Assembly: GCF_017377655.1 (NCBI RefSeq) | Contig: NZ_JAFREL010000069.1 | Location: forward strand, 1 to 64,000 | Origin: Candidatus Enterococcus ferrettii | Lineage (GTDB): Bacteria; Bacillota; Bacilli; Lactobacillales; Enterococcaceae | Reading direction: 5' to 3' | DNA length: 64,000 nucleotides | Program-made: the position numbers and the translations under genes | Notes under the pieces: model-generated | Seen by the model: the letters and a program-made list of their open reading frames with translations, nothing else | Database searches by the model: none | What the model was told of the DNA's origin: nothing | Shown: positions 32,663 to 41,171 of the stretch, piece by piece | How positions within the stretch are numbered: the first letter of the stretch is position 1 | Layout of the letters: each line of letters starts with the position of its first letter

Positions 32663-33526
32663 ATGAAAGAAATGAGTAATGAAAAGAAAACAATGACACA
32701 GCGCAAGAGCAATAAGTCTGTAAAAACCGCTGTTTTATTGTTTGGGGCAGTTTTGCTGACGACAAGTCTTTTAGGAGGTACGTTAGCAAAGTATACAGGA
32801 ACGATTGGTGAAGCTAGTGATAGCGCACGAGTGGCAAAGTGGAATGTGAATGAAAAAATGGAACCATTTGATCTATTTGCCAATTCATATGTAAGCAAAG
32901 CTGGTGGAAATATTCCAGGTACTAACGAACCAGTAACAGTCAAAGGTGAGGGAACGACTAAGGTTATTGCTCCAGGTACACAAGGAGAAGCGATAATCAA
33001 AGTTGATGATACTATTACTGCTAGTGAAGTAGCCTACAAGTATAACTTTATAATCGACGCAGAGGATATGGATGGAACAAATCCTGTTACAGACGTAATT
33101 CCGTTTTATCGTAATGGGAATGAGAAGATTCCCACAACACCAACTACAGCCATTAAGGGTTGGAATGTTGACAAAAAAGCAAGCAATAGTTTTGATGCTT
33201 GGCTGCCACTAGAATTTAAAGTTACTCAAGGCGCTTCAACCATACTTTATGATGGTTTTACCAAGGGTGATGATGGAGCTGCTCAAGTCAAAGAGTTAAG
33301 AAAAGCCTTAACGAGTGTCGAATCTGGTGTAATTTATCCTCAAAGTACTTCTGCTGATATTTCAAATATCTTAAAAAATTCATCAGTCAAAATCGAGTGG
33401 AGATGGCAATTCGATCGAAATAAAGACGATCAAGATACGCAATTAGGCTTGAATGCCAACGGAACTGGAAATGAAGTACCTAATTTTGTAATTAAAATCG
33501 CTGCTGCAAAAACGCAAGTCGATTAA
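32663..33526 (+). CDS. TasA/camelysin-like secreted protein with SipW-dependent signal
   Basis: 287 residues. A long signal sequence (basic to about residue 20, hydrophobic VLLFGAVLLTTSLLGG) leads to TLAKYTGT, the typical SipW-type cleavage region. The mature part has KWNVN near its start and VIAPGTQGEAIIKVDD, resembling the jelly-roll of TasA, CalY and related matrix fibre or surface proteins. No membrane anchor or LPxTG is present, so it should be released or assembled outside. ATG 32663 or 32672 could start it. A strong double hairpin follows. Confidence 0.82.
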   Translation: MKEMSNEKKTMTQRKSNKSVKTAVLLFGAVLLTTSLLGGTLAKYTGTIGEASDSARVAKWNVNEKMEPFDLFANSYVSKAGGNIPGTNEPVTVKGEGTTKVIAPGTQGEAIIKVDDTITASEVAYKYNFIIDAEDMDGTNPVTDVIPFYRNGNEKIPTTPTTAIKGWNVDKKASNSFDAWLPLEFKVTQGASTILYDGFTKGDDGAAQVKELRKALTSVESGVIYPQSTSADISNILKNSSVKIEWRWQFDRNKDDQDTQLGLNANGTGNEVPNFVIKIAAAKTQVD

Positions 33527-33532
33527 TTCCTA

Positions 33533-33587
33533 TTTGAGAAGCTGTTTTCAGCTTCTCAAAAGGTTGTCTAACTTTAGACAGCTTTTT
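33533..33587 (+). terminator. Double hairpin inside the SipW/TasA-like operon
   Basis: TTTGAGAAGCTG (33533-33544) pairs perfectly with CAGCTTCTCAAA (33549-33560), with no T-run. TGTCTAA (33565-33571) then pairs with TTAGACA (33574-33580) followed by GCTTTTT. The pair could stabilise the upstream message and partly terminate, giving more of the first secreted protein than of the genes after it. Confidence 0.65.
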
Positions 33588-33609
33588 GAGAGATTGAAAG
33601 AAGGGGAAA

Positions 33610-34410
33610 ATGATGAAGAAGGATCTGCTAGTTAAAGTAAAACAGCTTTTGTTGATTTTCGCAGCGTTTTTCCTCTGTTTGACTATATACACGCAGGTTG
33701 GCTATGCTGCAGTCGAGGATTTTGTTTATGTGGAAGATCAATATGGTGAGCGTTGGCGCCCGGGTGAGATGACCAGTACCAATATTTTTACTACTATTAT
33801 CGTAGATACAGCTGCCAAAACGACAGCTGGTGGTGAAAAATTAGTTGCTCCTGGAACGAGCGGTGAGTATTCTTTTACGATTCATAATACATATGAACAT
33901 CCGATTGACTATACAGTGATTGGCAAAGATCAGAACATCGACGAATTGCCTTTGGATTTTAAGCTGCGAGTAGCTAATGGCCCTTGGATTACCGAAGGAA
34001 GTGATCGGTGGAATTTATGGTCAAACACCTTTCCTTTAAGCTATACGCGAAAGCTTGAATCTGGTATGAGTGAGACAATTAATCTGCAATGGCAGTGGCC
34101 TTTTGAGCGCAGTCGTGATCTTGGCGATACGAATTATGGAGAAATAGCAAAGACGAGAGAGTTGATTTATCAATTAACGCTAAATGTACTCGTAGAAACG
34201 GATGACGGCCAAGGGAAACCTAAACCGGTTGATACATCTGTAAATGACAGGAAAGTCTCAGGCTTCTTCTCTGACAAAAAGTGGCGGACGTATCCTCAGA
34301 CTGGGGAGTCATTAGCCAAAGCTAGTATCGTTATTGGATTTTTGATTCTCTTTTTCGTCTTTATCATTTTTCGCTTGCGCAAAGGACAGCAAGATGAAAA
34401 CAATCGTTAA
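33610..34410 (+). CDS. TasA-like surface protein with YPQTG sorting-like signal
   Basis: 266 residues. Signal peptide to about residue 33 (QLLLIFAAFFLCLTIYT to GYAAVED). The mature part has VAPGTSGEYSFTIHNTYEHPIDYTV, the same APGTxGE element as the protein upstream, and WQWPFERS. The end has YPQTGES, a 20-residue helix and RLRKGQQDENNR, which is the layout of a sortase signal with Tyr for Leu. It may be wall-anchored and act as the base of a fibre. GAAAGAAGGGG precedes ATG 33610. The end overlaps the next gene by 17 bases. Confidence 0.75.
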   Translation: MMKKDLLVKVKQLLLIFAAFFLCLTIYTQVGYAAVEDFVYVEDQYGERWRPGEMTSTNIFTTIIVDTAAKTTAGGEKLVAPGTSGEYSFTIHNTYEHPIDYTVIGKDQNIDELPLDFKLRVANGPWITEGSDRWNLWSNTFPLSYTRKLESGMSETINLQWQWPFERSRDLGDTNYGEIAKTRELIYQLTLNVLVETDDGQGKPKPVDTSVNDRKVSGFFSDKKWRTYPQTGESLAKASIVIGFLILFFVFIIFRLRKGQQDENNR

Positions 34411-34879
34411 TGGACTGAAAAATCTTATGATTGTCTTTTTACTACTGATTCTAACCTTCAATCTTTACAGCTTATACCAAAGTAAGAGTAACGACAGCCG
34501 TTTCCCAATGATACTTGGATACGGTTATGCTGTTGTGGCCTCTGGAAGTATGAAACCGACGTTGTCACAGGGAGACTTAGTGATTGTTCACGAGGAGACT
34601 GACTACGAAAAAGATGACATCATTACTTTTATTCAAGAAGGCGATAATCGAACAACGACACATCGGGTTATCGAACGTGAAGCCAAACATTTTATTACTC
34701 AAGGAGATGCCAACAATGCTGAGGATCAGCCAATTGTGGATGAACAAATCTTTGGAAAAGTGGTAGTTACACTCCCTCTAATCGGGTATATAATCCAGTT
34801 TGTGCGTTCGCCAGCAGGTTTATTAGTAAGTATAAGTTTGTTTTTTCTACTGTTCTACTTGGATACTCGGCGAAAATAA
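34394..34879 (+). CDS. SipW-type signal peptidase I (second copy)
   Basis: 161 residues: N-terminal helix (NLMIVFLLLILTFNLYSLY), AVVASGSMKPTLSQGDLVIV with the catalytic Ser, IITFIQEGDNRTTTHRVIE with His in the Lys position, and TQGDANNAEDQ, then a C-terminal helix and basic tail. It lacks the long charged N-terminus of the first copy and is closer to the minimal form. It overlaps the gene before it. Two such enzymes in one operon suggest each serves one substrate. Confidence 0.87.
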   Translation: MKTIVNGLKNLMIVFLLLILTFNLYSLYQSKSNDSRFPMILGYGYAVVASGSMKPTLSQGDLVIVHEETDYEKDDIITFIQEGDNRTTTHRVIEREAKHFITQGDANNAEDQPIVDEQIFGKVVVTLPLIGYIIQFVRSPAGLLVSISLFFLLFYLDTRRK

Positions 34880-35069
34880 AAGGAAACATAGAAGCAAAAA
34901 ATTAACCCAAATAACCAGTGAATGAAATCAAAAGGCCAAGCAGCTTTTTGATTTTTTTGTATGCAGAACCTTGTTGTAGCAACACCGGAAAGACTTTTCT
35001 ACCTAAATTTTATAGACAAATGGTCTGATTGAATTTACGATAGAAGCAGCAAAAGAACGGGAGAAGAGC

Positions 35070-35585
35070 ATGAAGATTGGTGAACAACTAAAACAAAATC
35101 GACTGGAAAATAATTGGACACAGGCAGAGGTAGCTGAAGAGCTGTTTGTATCTGCTCGTTCAATTTCCAACTGGGAGAATGGAAGAAATATGCCGGACAT
35201 TGAAAGCTTGATTCGTCTGGCACGACTTTATCGACTTTCTCTGGATGAATTATTAATGGAGGGATCGGAAATGGTAGAAGACTTAAAGAAAAAGGAACAG
35301 GCAGCACAATTGAGCCGAATCTTATTTTTTGGACCAATAATGACTAGTACTTTGCTACTGATTTTGATGTTCATCCTGCCAAGTGGCTTGAATCGAGGGT
35401 GTAAATTTTTGATTATAGCTGCGGCGGGCACAAACTTTGTTCCATGGCTTTATCTAAAAATGAAGATTGATCGGTTAAAAGGCCGTGAGCATGACTGGGA
35501 GAAAGAGATCAGAAACAGTAAAATAATCACCTTTGCGGCGTTAATTCTGATCTTACTTTTTGTCGCTTATCTGTATACGCTATAA
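35070..35585 (+). CDS. XRE-type helix-turn-helix membrane protein
   Basis: 171 residues. Residues 1 to 65 are a Cro/C1 helix-turn-helix (LKQNRLENNWTQAEVAEELFVSARSISNWENGRNMPDIESLI). After an acidic linker come three hydrophobic segments (ILFFGPIMTSTLLLILMFIL, FLIIAAAGTNFVPWLYL, IITFAALILILLFVAYLY). Membrane-tethered XRE proteins of this form are common in lactobacilli and enterococci; targets are usually unknown. It follows the SipW/TasA-like operon, so control of that operon is possible but unproven. Confidence 0.8.
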   Translation: MKIGEQLKQNRLENNWTQAEVAEELFVSARSISNWENGRNMPDIESLIRLARLYRLSLDELLMEGSEMVEDLKKKEQAAQLSRILFFGPIMTSTLLLILMFILPSGLNRGCKFLIIAAAGTNFVPWLYLKMKIDRLKGREHDWEKEIRNSKIITFAALILILLFVAYLYTL

Positions 35586-35712
35586 TTCTAAAAAAATAGG
35601 CTGTTTGAGTCTAAAAATACTCGACTTTTTATCCTTTTTCACTATTTCCTATATATTTTTTATACACTTTACCTTAAAATTGTGAATGAAAGTTCTTTAT
35701 TGGAGGATTGTG

Positions 35713-36966
35713 ATGAAAAAAAGGCAAAAGGTTGTTGTTTACGGATTGATTTTAGCGATCCTGCTAGCTACAGGAATTAGTATAAAAATGGGATTGAGTA
35801 ATCGCAGTGAAGAACAAAGTGAGCCGCCCGTTCAGAACACTGTCAGTCCTTTAACGGAAAAAGAGGAGGAACAATTGAAACAAGCCGATAGCTTGGCTAT
35901 GCAGTACGATTATGATGGTGCAATCAAGCTGCTTCAAGGGCAGGATTTCACAGGAGTGGAAGAACGGTTGCTTGATTACAAGCTGCGAAAGAATGAGACC
36001 ATTATGTGGTCTGACCCTGCACTGTTTTCACACCTATCGATGCAGCCGCTTGTTCCTCTGCCGGAAAAAGCCTTCAGCTCAACTGGAACGGTGGATTATC
36101 AAGGCAATCATGTAACAACGGATGAATTTGAACGTCTGCTTAACGAATTATATGAACGAAACTATGTACTGGTGCGCTTGTCTGACATTGTGAAAAAAAC
36201 GAACGATGGCACGTGGCAATTTGTCGGAGTGGCTTTGCCAGAGGGAAAAAAGCCGTTGATTCTGTCTCAAGAAAATGTTTCTTACAACGAAGAAAACTCT
36301 GAAGCAGGACTTTCCAGTAAATTAGTAGTGGATAAGGACAATCGGGTGAAAAGTTGTTATCGGGCTGGTGAGAATGAACTGGCTGGAAATTATGATATGG
36401 TACCTTTAGTGGATCAATTTGTCTGGAAGCATCCGGACTTTTCTTATCGCGGATCAAAAGGAGCTTTGGCAGTAACCGGTGCCGACGGTGTTTTTGGCTA
36501 TAAGGTTTCCGCAAAGAAGAACACCAAAGAGAAGCAGCGGGCAAAAGCGGTGGCTGATCGTTTGAAGGAAACCGGCTGGACACTGGCTTCCTACTCATGG
36601 GCACCAATCAATTTTGACCATTCTAGCTTGGCAATGATTCAAGCGGATACTATTAAATACCAAGAAGAGGTGGAATCGATTATTGGTGAGACACCGTTGC
36701 TTTTGTTTCCGGCAGGTTCAGATATTGGTACGTGGCAGCCATATAATGAATACAATCAAGCGTATCTTTATTTAAAGGACGCAGGTTTTTCTGTCTTTAG
36801 CCAACAAAACGCCACCCAAGAATCCTGGGGAGAATTCACCCCAGAGTATTACCGGAATTCACGGATAATGGTAACCGGAACGGCTTTGGAGAATGGGCAT
36901 TCCAGTTTGACGCCATTTATGGATGTTGCAGATGTAATAGATAAAGAAGTGCGAGGATTCCCCTAA
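35713..36966 (+). CDS. Polysaccharide deacetylase (CE4)-like protein lacking metal site
   Basis: 417 residues: one N-terminal membrane helix (VVVYGLILAILLATGISI), a helical linker, then a NodB-like domain. Landmarks of this subgroup are present (TTDEFERLLNELYERNYVLV, LPEGKKPLILSQ, VPLVDQFVWKHPDFSYRG, ALAVTGADGVFGY, LLLFPAGSD). The usual D-D-V-N-Y is E-N-V-S-Y (residues 187-191), and the metal motif S-H-S-Y-G-H is S-Y-S-W-A-P (293-298). It is likely an inactive homologue or binding protein on the outer face. ATG 35713 fits GGAGG at 35702-35706. Confidence 0.75.
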   Translation: MKKRQKVVVYGLILAILLATGISIKMGLSNRSEEQSEPPVQNTVSPLTEKEEEQLKQADSLAMQYDYDGAIKLLQGQDFTGVEERLLDYKLRKNETIMWSDPALFSHLSMQPLVPLPEKAFSSTGTVDYQGNHVTTDEFERLLNELYERNYVLVRLSDIVKKTNDGTWQFVGVALPEGKKPLILSQENVSYNEENSEAGLSSKLVVDKDNRVKSCYRAGENELAGNYDMVPLVDQFVWKHPDFSYRGSKGALAVTGADGVFGYKVSAKKNTKEKQRAKAVADRLKETGWTLASYSWAPINFDHSSLAMIQADTIKYQEEVESIIGETPLLLFPAGSDIGTWQPYNEYNQAYLYLKDAGFSVFSQQNATQESWGEFTPEYYRNSRIMVTGTALENGHSSLTPFMDVADVIDKEVRGFP

Positions 36967-36969
36967 GTA

Positions 36970-36996
36970 AAGGAGGCTGAATGCCTTCTTTTTTTG
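36970..36996 (+). terminator. Rho-independent terminator
   Basis: AGGAGGC at 36971-36977, TGAAT loop, GCCTTCT at 36983-36989, followed by a T-run. Confidence 0.75.
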
Positions 36997-37278
36997 TAAA
37001 TAATTTAAAAAAATGGGCAAACCTTCAAAATGAAGACAAGTATTTTTACCTTAAACCTTCAAAGTAGAAAGCAAGGATGTTTTATCTATCGTAAATCGGA
37101 ACAGTTTGCGATTTTGAGCTTCTAAATCTTTTTAAGGGTTTCGGCAGATTCTAGCTCTGTTCATGGTTTTTCAGCAAAAATCATGTATAATAGCTAGTGA
37201 GTATAAGCACAGACCGAACTGTTACGGGGTCTGAGGAAGCTGAAACCAATAGATAAAAAATATAAGAGGTGGCTATTT
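36997..37278 (+). promoter_or_regulatory. Promoter and leader of the RNase J2 gene
   Basis: TATAAT at 37186-37191 is the best -10; a -35 is not clear. In the leader CAGACC (37210-37215) can pair with GGTCTG (37228-37233), and AGAGGTGG before TTG 37279 is the ribosome site. Two imperfect copies of AAACCTTCAAA lie near 37018 and 37053. No gene in this stretch. Confidence 0.55.
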
Positions 37279-38958
37279 TTGAGTACAATCAAAATGATCC
37301 CCTTCAGCGGAGTACGTGAAAATGGTAAAAACATGTACGTGGTTGAAGTGGATAACGATATTTTTGTCCTAGATTGCGGACTAAAGTATCCAGAAAACGA
37401 ACTGTTGGGAATCGACATTGTGATTCCTGATTTTACCTATTTAATTGAAAATGCTGATCGAGTGGCGGGAGTATTCTTAACTCACGGGCACGCAGATGCG
37501 ATCGGTGCTTTGCCTTATTTAGTATCTGAAGTGAATGTTCCAGTTTTTGGTACGGAGCTGACGATCGAATTGGCGAAGTTAAGTGTGAAGGACAATGAAG
37601 ACAGCAAAAACTTCAAAGATTTTCATGTCATTGATGAGCATACGGAGATTGATTTTGGTTCAGCCAGTGTCAGCTTCTTCCGGACAACGCACACGATTCC
37701 AGATTCCGTTGGGATTAGCCTGAAAACCGATGAAGGAAACGTCGTTTATACTGGCGATTTCAAATTTGATCCGACGGCTATTCCAATGTATGCAACCGAC
37801 TACCGCCGCTTGGCAGAGATCGGATCGGAAGGGGTCTTGGCGCTGTTCAGTTCTTCTTCTAACGCTGAAAATGCGATTCAAGTCGCTTCAGAACGAGAAA
37901 TTTCCGACGAAGTATTCGATACCATCAAATACTGGGAAGGCCGGATTATCGTCGCTTCGGTTGCGAGCAACCTGCAACGGGTTCAGCAGGTGCTAAATGC
38001 CGCTGAAAAAGCCCATCGCAAAGTAGTACTAACCGGTCAAGATTTCGAACGAATTATCCGCACAGCAATGCGCTTAGGCAAGCTAGAAGTTCCTGAGGAT
38101 TTGTTCATTACTCTGAAGGAAATGAAAAAGTACAAGCCTGAAGAATTAGTCATCCTAGAAACTGGCCGCATGGGTGAACCAATTAAGTCGTTGCAAAAAA
38201 TGGCGAACGGTTCTCATCGCAATATTCGTATTGAAGAAGGTGACTTGGTCTACATTACCACTACACCAACTACGGCAATGGAAACAACTGTGGCGAAGAC
38301 TGAAGACATGATTTACCGTGCTGGTGGAATCGTGAAGAATATTTCAGAAGATCTGCGCGTTTCTGGCCATGCGAATCCCCGTGATTTGCAGTTGATGTTG
38401 AATTTTATGTCACCGAAATACTTTATTCCAGTCCAAGGAGAATACCGTCAATTAGCTGCACATGCTGATTTGGCTCACGAATTGGGGATGGCTTACAAGA
38501 ATATTTTCATCACAGGACGAGGCGATGTGCTGGAGTACAAGAACAACCATCTAAGCTCATCCGGCAGTGTTCCTGCGGATAACGTCATGATTGACGGAAT
38601 TGGAGTAGGTGATATCGGTAATATTGTCCTGCGTGATCGTAAAGTTTTATCTGAGGATGGTATCTTTGTCATCGTCGTAACGATTGACCGTAAAGGCAAA
38701 AAGATCGTTTCAGCCCCACAAATTACGTCACGAGGCTTTGTTTATGTGAAAGCAAGCCGTGACCTGATTAAAGAAAGCGGCGAAATAACCGAAGAAATCG
38801 TTGTGAAGCATTTGCATTCGGATGATTTTGAATGGGCCAAACTAAAACAAGATATCCGTGACAAGCTAAGCCGCTACCTATTTGAACAAACCAAACGTCG
38901 TCCGGTGATTCTTCCTGTCATTATGGAAGCCAATCAACGCCGTGGACGCCGCAAATAA
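37279..38958 (+). CDS. rnjB: Ribonuclease J2
   Basis: 559 residues of the RNase J metallo-beta-lactamase/beta-CASP family. The metal motif is THGHADAIGAL (His69, His71, Asp73), in which Ala replaces the last His of the HxHxDH of RNase J1. That substitution marks J2, which has weak activity and works in complex with J1. VVYTGDFKFDPT, VASVASNLQRV and SGHANPRDL cover the beta-CASP motifs, and the C-terminal domain ends in KRRPVILPVIMEANQRRGRRK-like basic residues. It takes part in mRNA turnover and RNA 5' maturation. TTG start with AGAGGTGG upstream. Confidence 0.9.
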   Translation: MSTIKMIPFSGVRENGKNMYVVEVDNDIFVLDCGLKYPENELLGIDIVIPDFTYLIENADRVAGVFLTHGHADAIGALPYLVSEVNVPVFGTELTIELAKLSVKDNEDSKNFKDFHVIDEHTEIDFGSASVSFFRTTHTIPDSVGISLKTDEGNVVYTGDFKFDPTAIPMYATDYRRLAEIGSEGVLALFSSSSNAENAIQVASEREISDEVFDTIKYWEGRIIVASVASNLQRVQQVLNAAEKAHRKVVLTGQDFERIIRTAMRLGKLEVPEDLFITLKEMKKYKPEELVILETGRMGEPIKSLQKMANGSHRNIRIEEGDLVYITTTPTTAMETTVAKTEDMIYRAGGIVKNISEDLRVSGHANPRDLQLMLNFMSPKYFIPVQGEYRQLAAHADLAHELGMAYKNIFITGRGDVLEYKNNHLSSSGSVPADNVMIDGIGVGDIGNIVLRDRKVLSEDGIFVIVVTIDRKGKKIVSAPQITSRGFVYVKASRDLIKESGEITEEIVVKHLHSDDFEWAKLKQDIRDKLSRYLFEQTKRRPVILPVIMEANQRRGRRK

Positions 38959-38974
38959 ATAGTAAGCTAACAGA

Positions 38975-39012
38975 CACAGTCAAACGTAACAATCGTTTGA
39001 CTGTGTTTTTTT
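38975..39012 (+). terminator. Terminator of rnjB
   Basis: CACAGTCAAACG at 38975-38986 pairs perfectly with CGTTTGACTGTG at 38994-39005, followed by seven T. Confidence 0.93.
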
Positions 39013-39062
39013 GCGTTTTTAAGAAGCAGGCTGCTAGTTAAAAGACCGGCTGCCTTTCTTGT

Positions 39063-39120
39063 AAACCAAAATGAACAGGTCAAAAACCAAAATGAAAGGT
39101 CTAAAAGTGTTCAATTTTGC
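39063..39120 (+). promoter_or_regulatory. Candidate upstream activator sites
   Basis: AAACCAAAATGAA occurs at 39063 and again at 39084, 21 bases apart, each followed by (C)AGGTC. An inverted version, GTTCAATTTTG, follows at about 39109-39119, giving an imperfect dyad AAAATGAA...TTCAATTTT. They lie about 70 to 125 bases before a sigma-54 promoter, a normal distance for enhancer-type activators. Confidence 0.55.
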
Positions 39121-39187
39121 CAGCAGGATTAATCTTTTTGATACCGCTTTCTTTAGTTTAACAAGCTTCAACCAAGTTGAATAGAAG

Positions 39188-39204
39188 TTGGCACAGGAAT
39201 TGCT
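39188..39204 (+). promoter_or_regulatory. Sigma-54 (-24/-12) promoter
   Basis: TTGGCAC at 39188-39194, five bases, then TTGCT at 39200-39204, an excellent match to the sigma-54 consensus with invariant GG at 39190-39191 and GC at 39202-39203. It lies 44 bases before ATG 39248. The activator needed, with its GAFTGA loop, is encoded in the same operon at 42562. Confidence 0.9.
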
Positions 39205-39247
39205 TTATAAAAAGTGAAAGCAAATAAAGAGATGAGGATGTGATCCA

Positions 39248-40288
39248 ATGAAAGCAGAAGTTTTGTATGGACCAGATGATGTACGCTACGAAGAGGTAGA
39301 GGAACCAGCTTGTCCTGCAGATGGCATAAAAGTAAAGGTGATTGCCTGCGGTATTTGTGGTTCGGATTTACGTACCTATGGTGGTGGATCGAAAAATTCA
39401 ATTTTGCCGGCAATTTCCGGTCACGAAATTTCTGCCGAGGTTGTGGAAAGCAATTACGAGAGATTCCCAGTAGAGACGAAGCTGTCCATTGCTCCAGTCA
39501 TCGTTTGTGGCGAATGCTGGTATTGTCAAAATGGGATTCAAAATCTTTGCGACAACATTCGGATGATTGGGACAGCGGAGGGAATCAATGGAGGCTTTGC
39601 CGAATACATTGCCTTTCCGAAAGAAATTATCGACCATGGCTGCTTCAATGCGATTCCAGAAGATATTGATCCAATTGATACAGTTATTGCGGAAACAGCG
39701 TCGTCAGTGCTGTGTGCGCAAATAAATACCAATATCGTCATGGATGATCTAGTAGTAGTTATCGGTGCTGGAACAATCGGCTGTCTGCATAGTGAGATTG
39801 CCCAAATTCGAGGTGTAAAAGAAGTACTGATTGTTGAAATGAATGAAGACAAGGCCAATCTGGCCCGCAAGCAAGGCTTCAGCAATGTTATCAACATGAG
39901 CAGCTCAGATCCTCGCTTAAAAGAAATGGTATTGGAGAAAACTAGCGGACGAGGAGCTGATGTGGTAATTAGTGCCTGCCCTGCAGGTCAAGCACAAGCT
40001 GATGCGGTTGAATTGGCTCGTAAGCGAGGCAAGGTCATCTTGTTTGGCGGTATTCATCCATCCAGTGCGAAGCTTTTGGACACTAATGCAATTCATTACA
40101 AGGAAATCATGGTTTACGGGGCTTCAGCTTATTCACCAGAAGTGAATCGAAAAGCCTTGAATTTAGTCTTAAATCGTCAGTTGGATGCGCGGAAGTTTAT
40201 CACGCATAAATATGAGTTAAAAGAGTTGGCGAAGGGCTTTGACGATATGCGAGCCGGCAAGATGATTAAGGGTGTCATCATTCCATGA
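39248..40288 (+). CDS. Zinc-dependent medium-chain dehydrogenase (sorbitol dehydrogenase type)
   Basis: 346 residues. CGICGSDLRTYGG and GHEISAEVVE carry the catalytic-zinc ligands, CGECWYCQNGIQNLC the four Cys of the structural zinc, and VVIGAGTIGCLHSEIAQ the NAD(P) fold, with Glu after IV in LIVEMNEDKA favouring NAD. It oxidises a secondary alcohol of a polyol or sugar-acid phosphate. First gene behind the sigma-54 promoter, 29 bases before the PTS IIA start. Given the RuBisCO-like gene in the operon, I infer it makes a 3-keto-sugar-acid phosphate. Confidence 0.85.
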   Translation: MKAEVLYGPDDVRYEEVEEPACPADGIKVKVIACGICGSDLRTYGGGSKNSILPAISGHEISAEVVESNYERFPVETKLSIAPVIVCGECWYCQNGIQNLCDNIRMIGTAEGINGGFAEYIAFPKEIIDHGCFNAIPEDIDPIDTVIAETASSVLCAQINTNIVMDDLVVVIGAGTIGCLHSEIAQIRGVKEVLIVEMNEDKANLARKQGFSNVINMSSSDPRLKEMVLEKTSGRGADVVISACPAGQAQADAVELARKRGKVILFGGIHPSSAKLLDTNAIHYKEIMVYGASAYSPEVNRKALNLVLNRQLDARKFITHKYELKELAKGFDDMRAGKMIKGVIIP

Positions 40289-40317
40289 GAATGTAGAAAG
40301 TGAAGGAGGTGACTCAA

Positions 40318-40812
40318 TTGGATAAATCATTCACTGAGAATCAGATGCTAAGCAAGAATGAGATCCATGCCATCATCACGGAGGAAACGAACCGTGATCA
40401 ACTTATTTACCAGCTGGCCGGTGAAATGGCCGCTCATGGGATGGTAGAAGACTGCTACGGAAAATCGGTTTTAGAAAGAGAACGAGAATTTCCTACGGGG
40501 GTTCCAACACCAGTACCAATAGCCATTCCTCATAGTGAACGCTCGCAGGTATTCAAAGCTGGGATTGGCGTTGCAGTACTGAAAAATAGTGCAAAGTTTG
40601 CCAGTATGGAAGATCCAAATCTGTATTTAGAGGTAAAGGTTGTCTTTATGCTAGCAGCTAGTTTGAACGATGAACACTTGTTTATGATCAAGGACATTAT
40701 GGAAATTATCCAAGACACGCAAGTAGTTAAACAGCTTTTGGCAGCAAAATCACCAGAAGAAGTAGAAGGTATCATGCACTATGAATTCTCTAAAAGAGAA
40801 AACGATCGGTAA
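40318..40812 (+). CDS. PTS EIIA component, galactitol/fructose type
   Basis: 164 residues of the PtsN/GatA fold. The phosphorylated His lies in TPVPIAIPHSE. It passes phosphate from HPr to EIIB. AAGGAGGTGA at 40303-40312 points to TTG 40318 as start rather than the GTG at 40300, which would lie within the ribosome site. Operon with IIB and IIC directly downstream. Confidence 0.87.
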   Translation: MDKSFTENQMLSKNEIHAIITEETNRDQLIYQLAGEMAAHGMVEDCYGKSVLEREREFPTGVPTPVPIAIPHSERSQVFKAGIGVAVLKNSAKFASMEDPNLYLEVKVVFMLAASLNDEHLFMIKDIMEIIQDTQVVKQLLAAKSPEEVEGIMHYEFSKRENDR

Positions 40813-40834
40813 TTAAAGAAAGGGGAGTATAAAA

Positions 40835-41128
40835 ATGGCAGAAGAAAAAATCGTCGTAGTTGTTTGTGGAGCGGGGTTCGCAACCTCCACTGCAGGTGAA
40901 AATGAGGTGAAGAAAGTAGCCAAGGAATTGGGCATCAAAGTCAAATTGAACAAACGTCGGGCAACGGAATTGAAGACCGTCTTAAGTACCATGCAGCCGG
41001 ATATGTATTTGCTGATGACACCGGTAACCACAGAATTAAATGCACCTAAGGTTAATGGTGTTCCGTTTATTTCAGGAATTGGTAAAGAAGAAGCCATGGA
41101 AGAGATGCGTCAAATTCTTAAGGACTAG
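40835..41128 (+). CDS. PTS EIIB component, galactitol type (GatB-like)
   Basis: 97 residues, a single PTS_IIB domain. The phosphocysteine is in VVVVCGAGFATSTA near residue 11, in the P-loop-like turn of the GatB/LacB-type fold. It accepts phosphate from EIIA and gives it to the imported sugar or polyol. AAAGGGGAG precedes ATG 40835. Confidence 0.88.
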   Translation: MAEEKIVVVVCGAGFATSTAGENEVKKVAKELGIKVKLNKRRATELKTVLSTMQPDMYLLMTPVTTELNAPKVNGVPFISGIGKEEAMEEMRQILKD

Positions 41129-41171
41129 GCAGTTAAGAAAAACAGAATGAAAAAAGAATGGGGGGAAATCC

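Noticed and set aside
37279..38958. RNase J1
   Set aside because: The metal motif reads HGHADA, with Ala for the final His, which is the J2 form.
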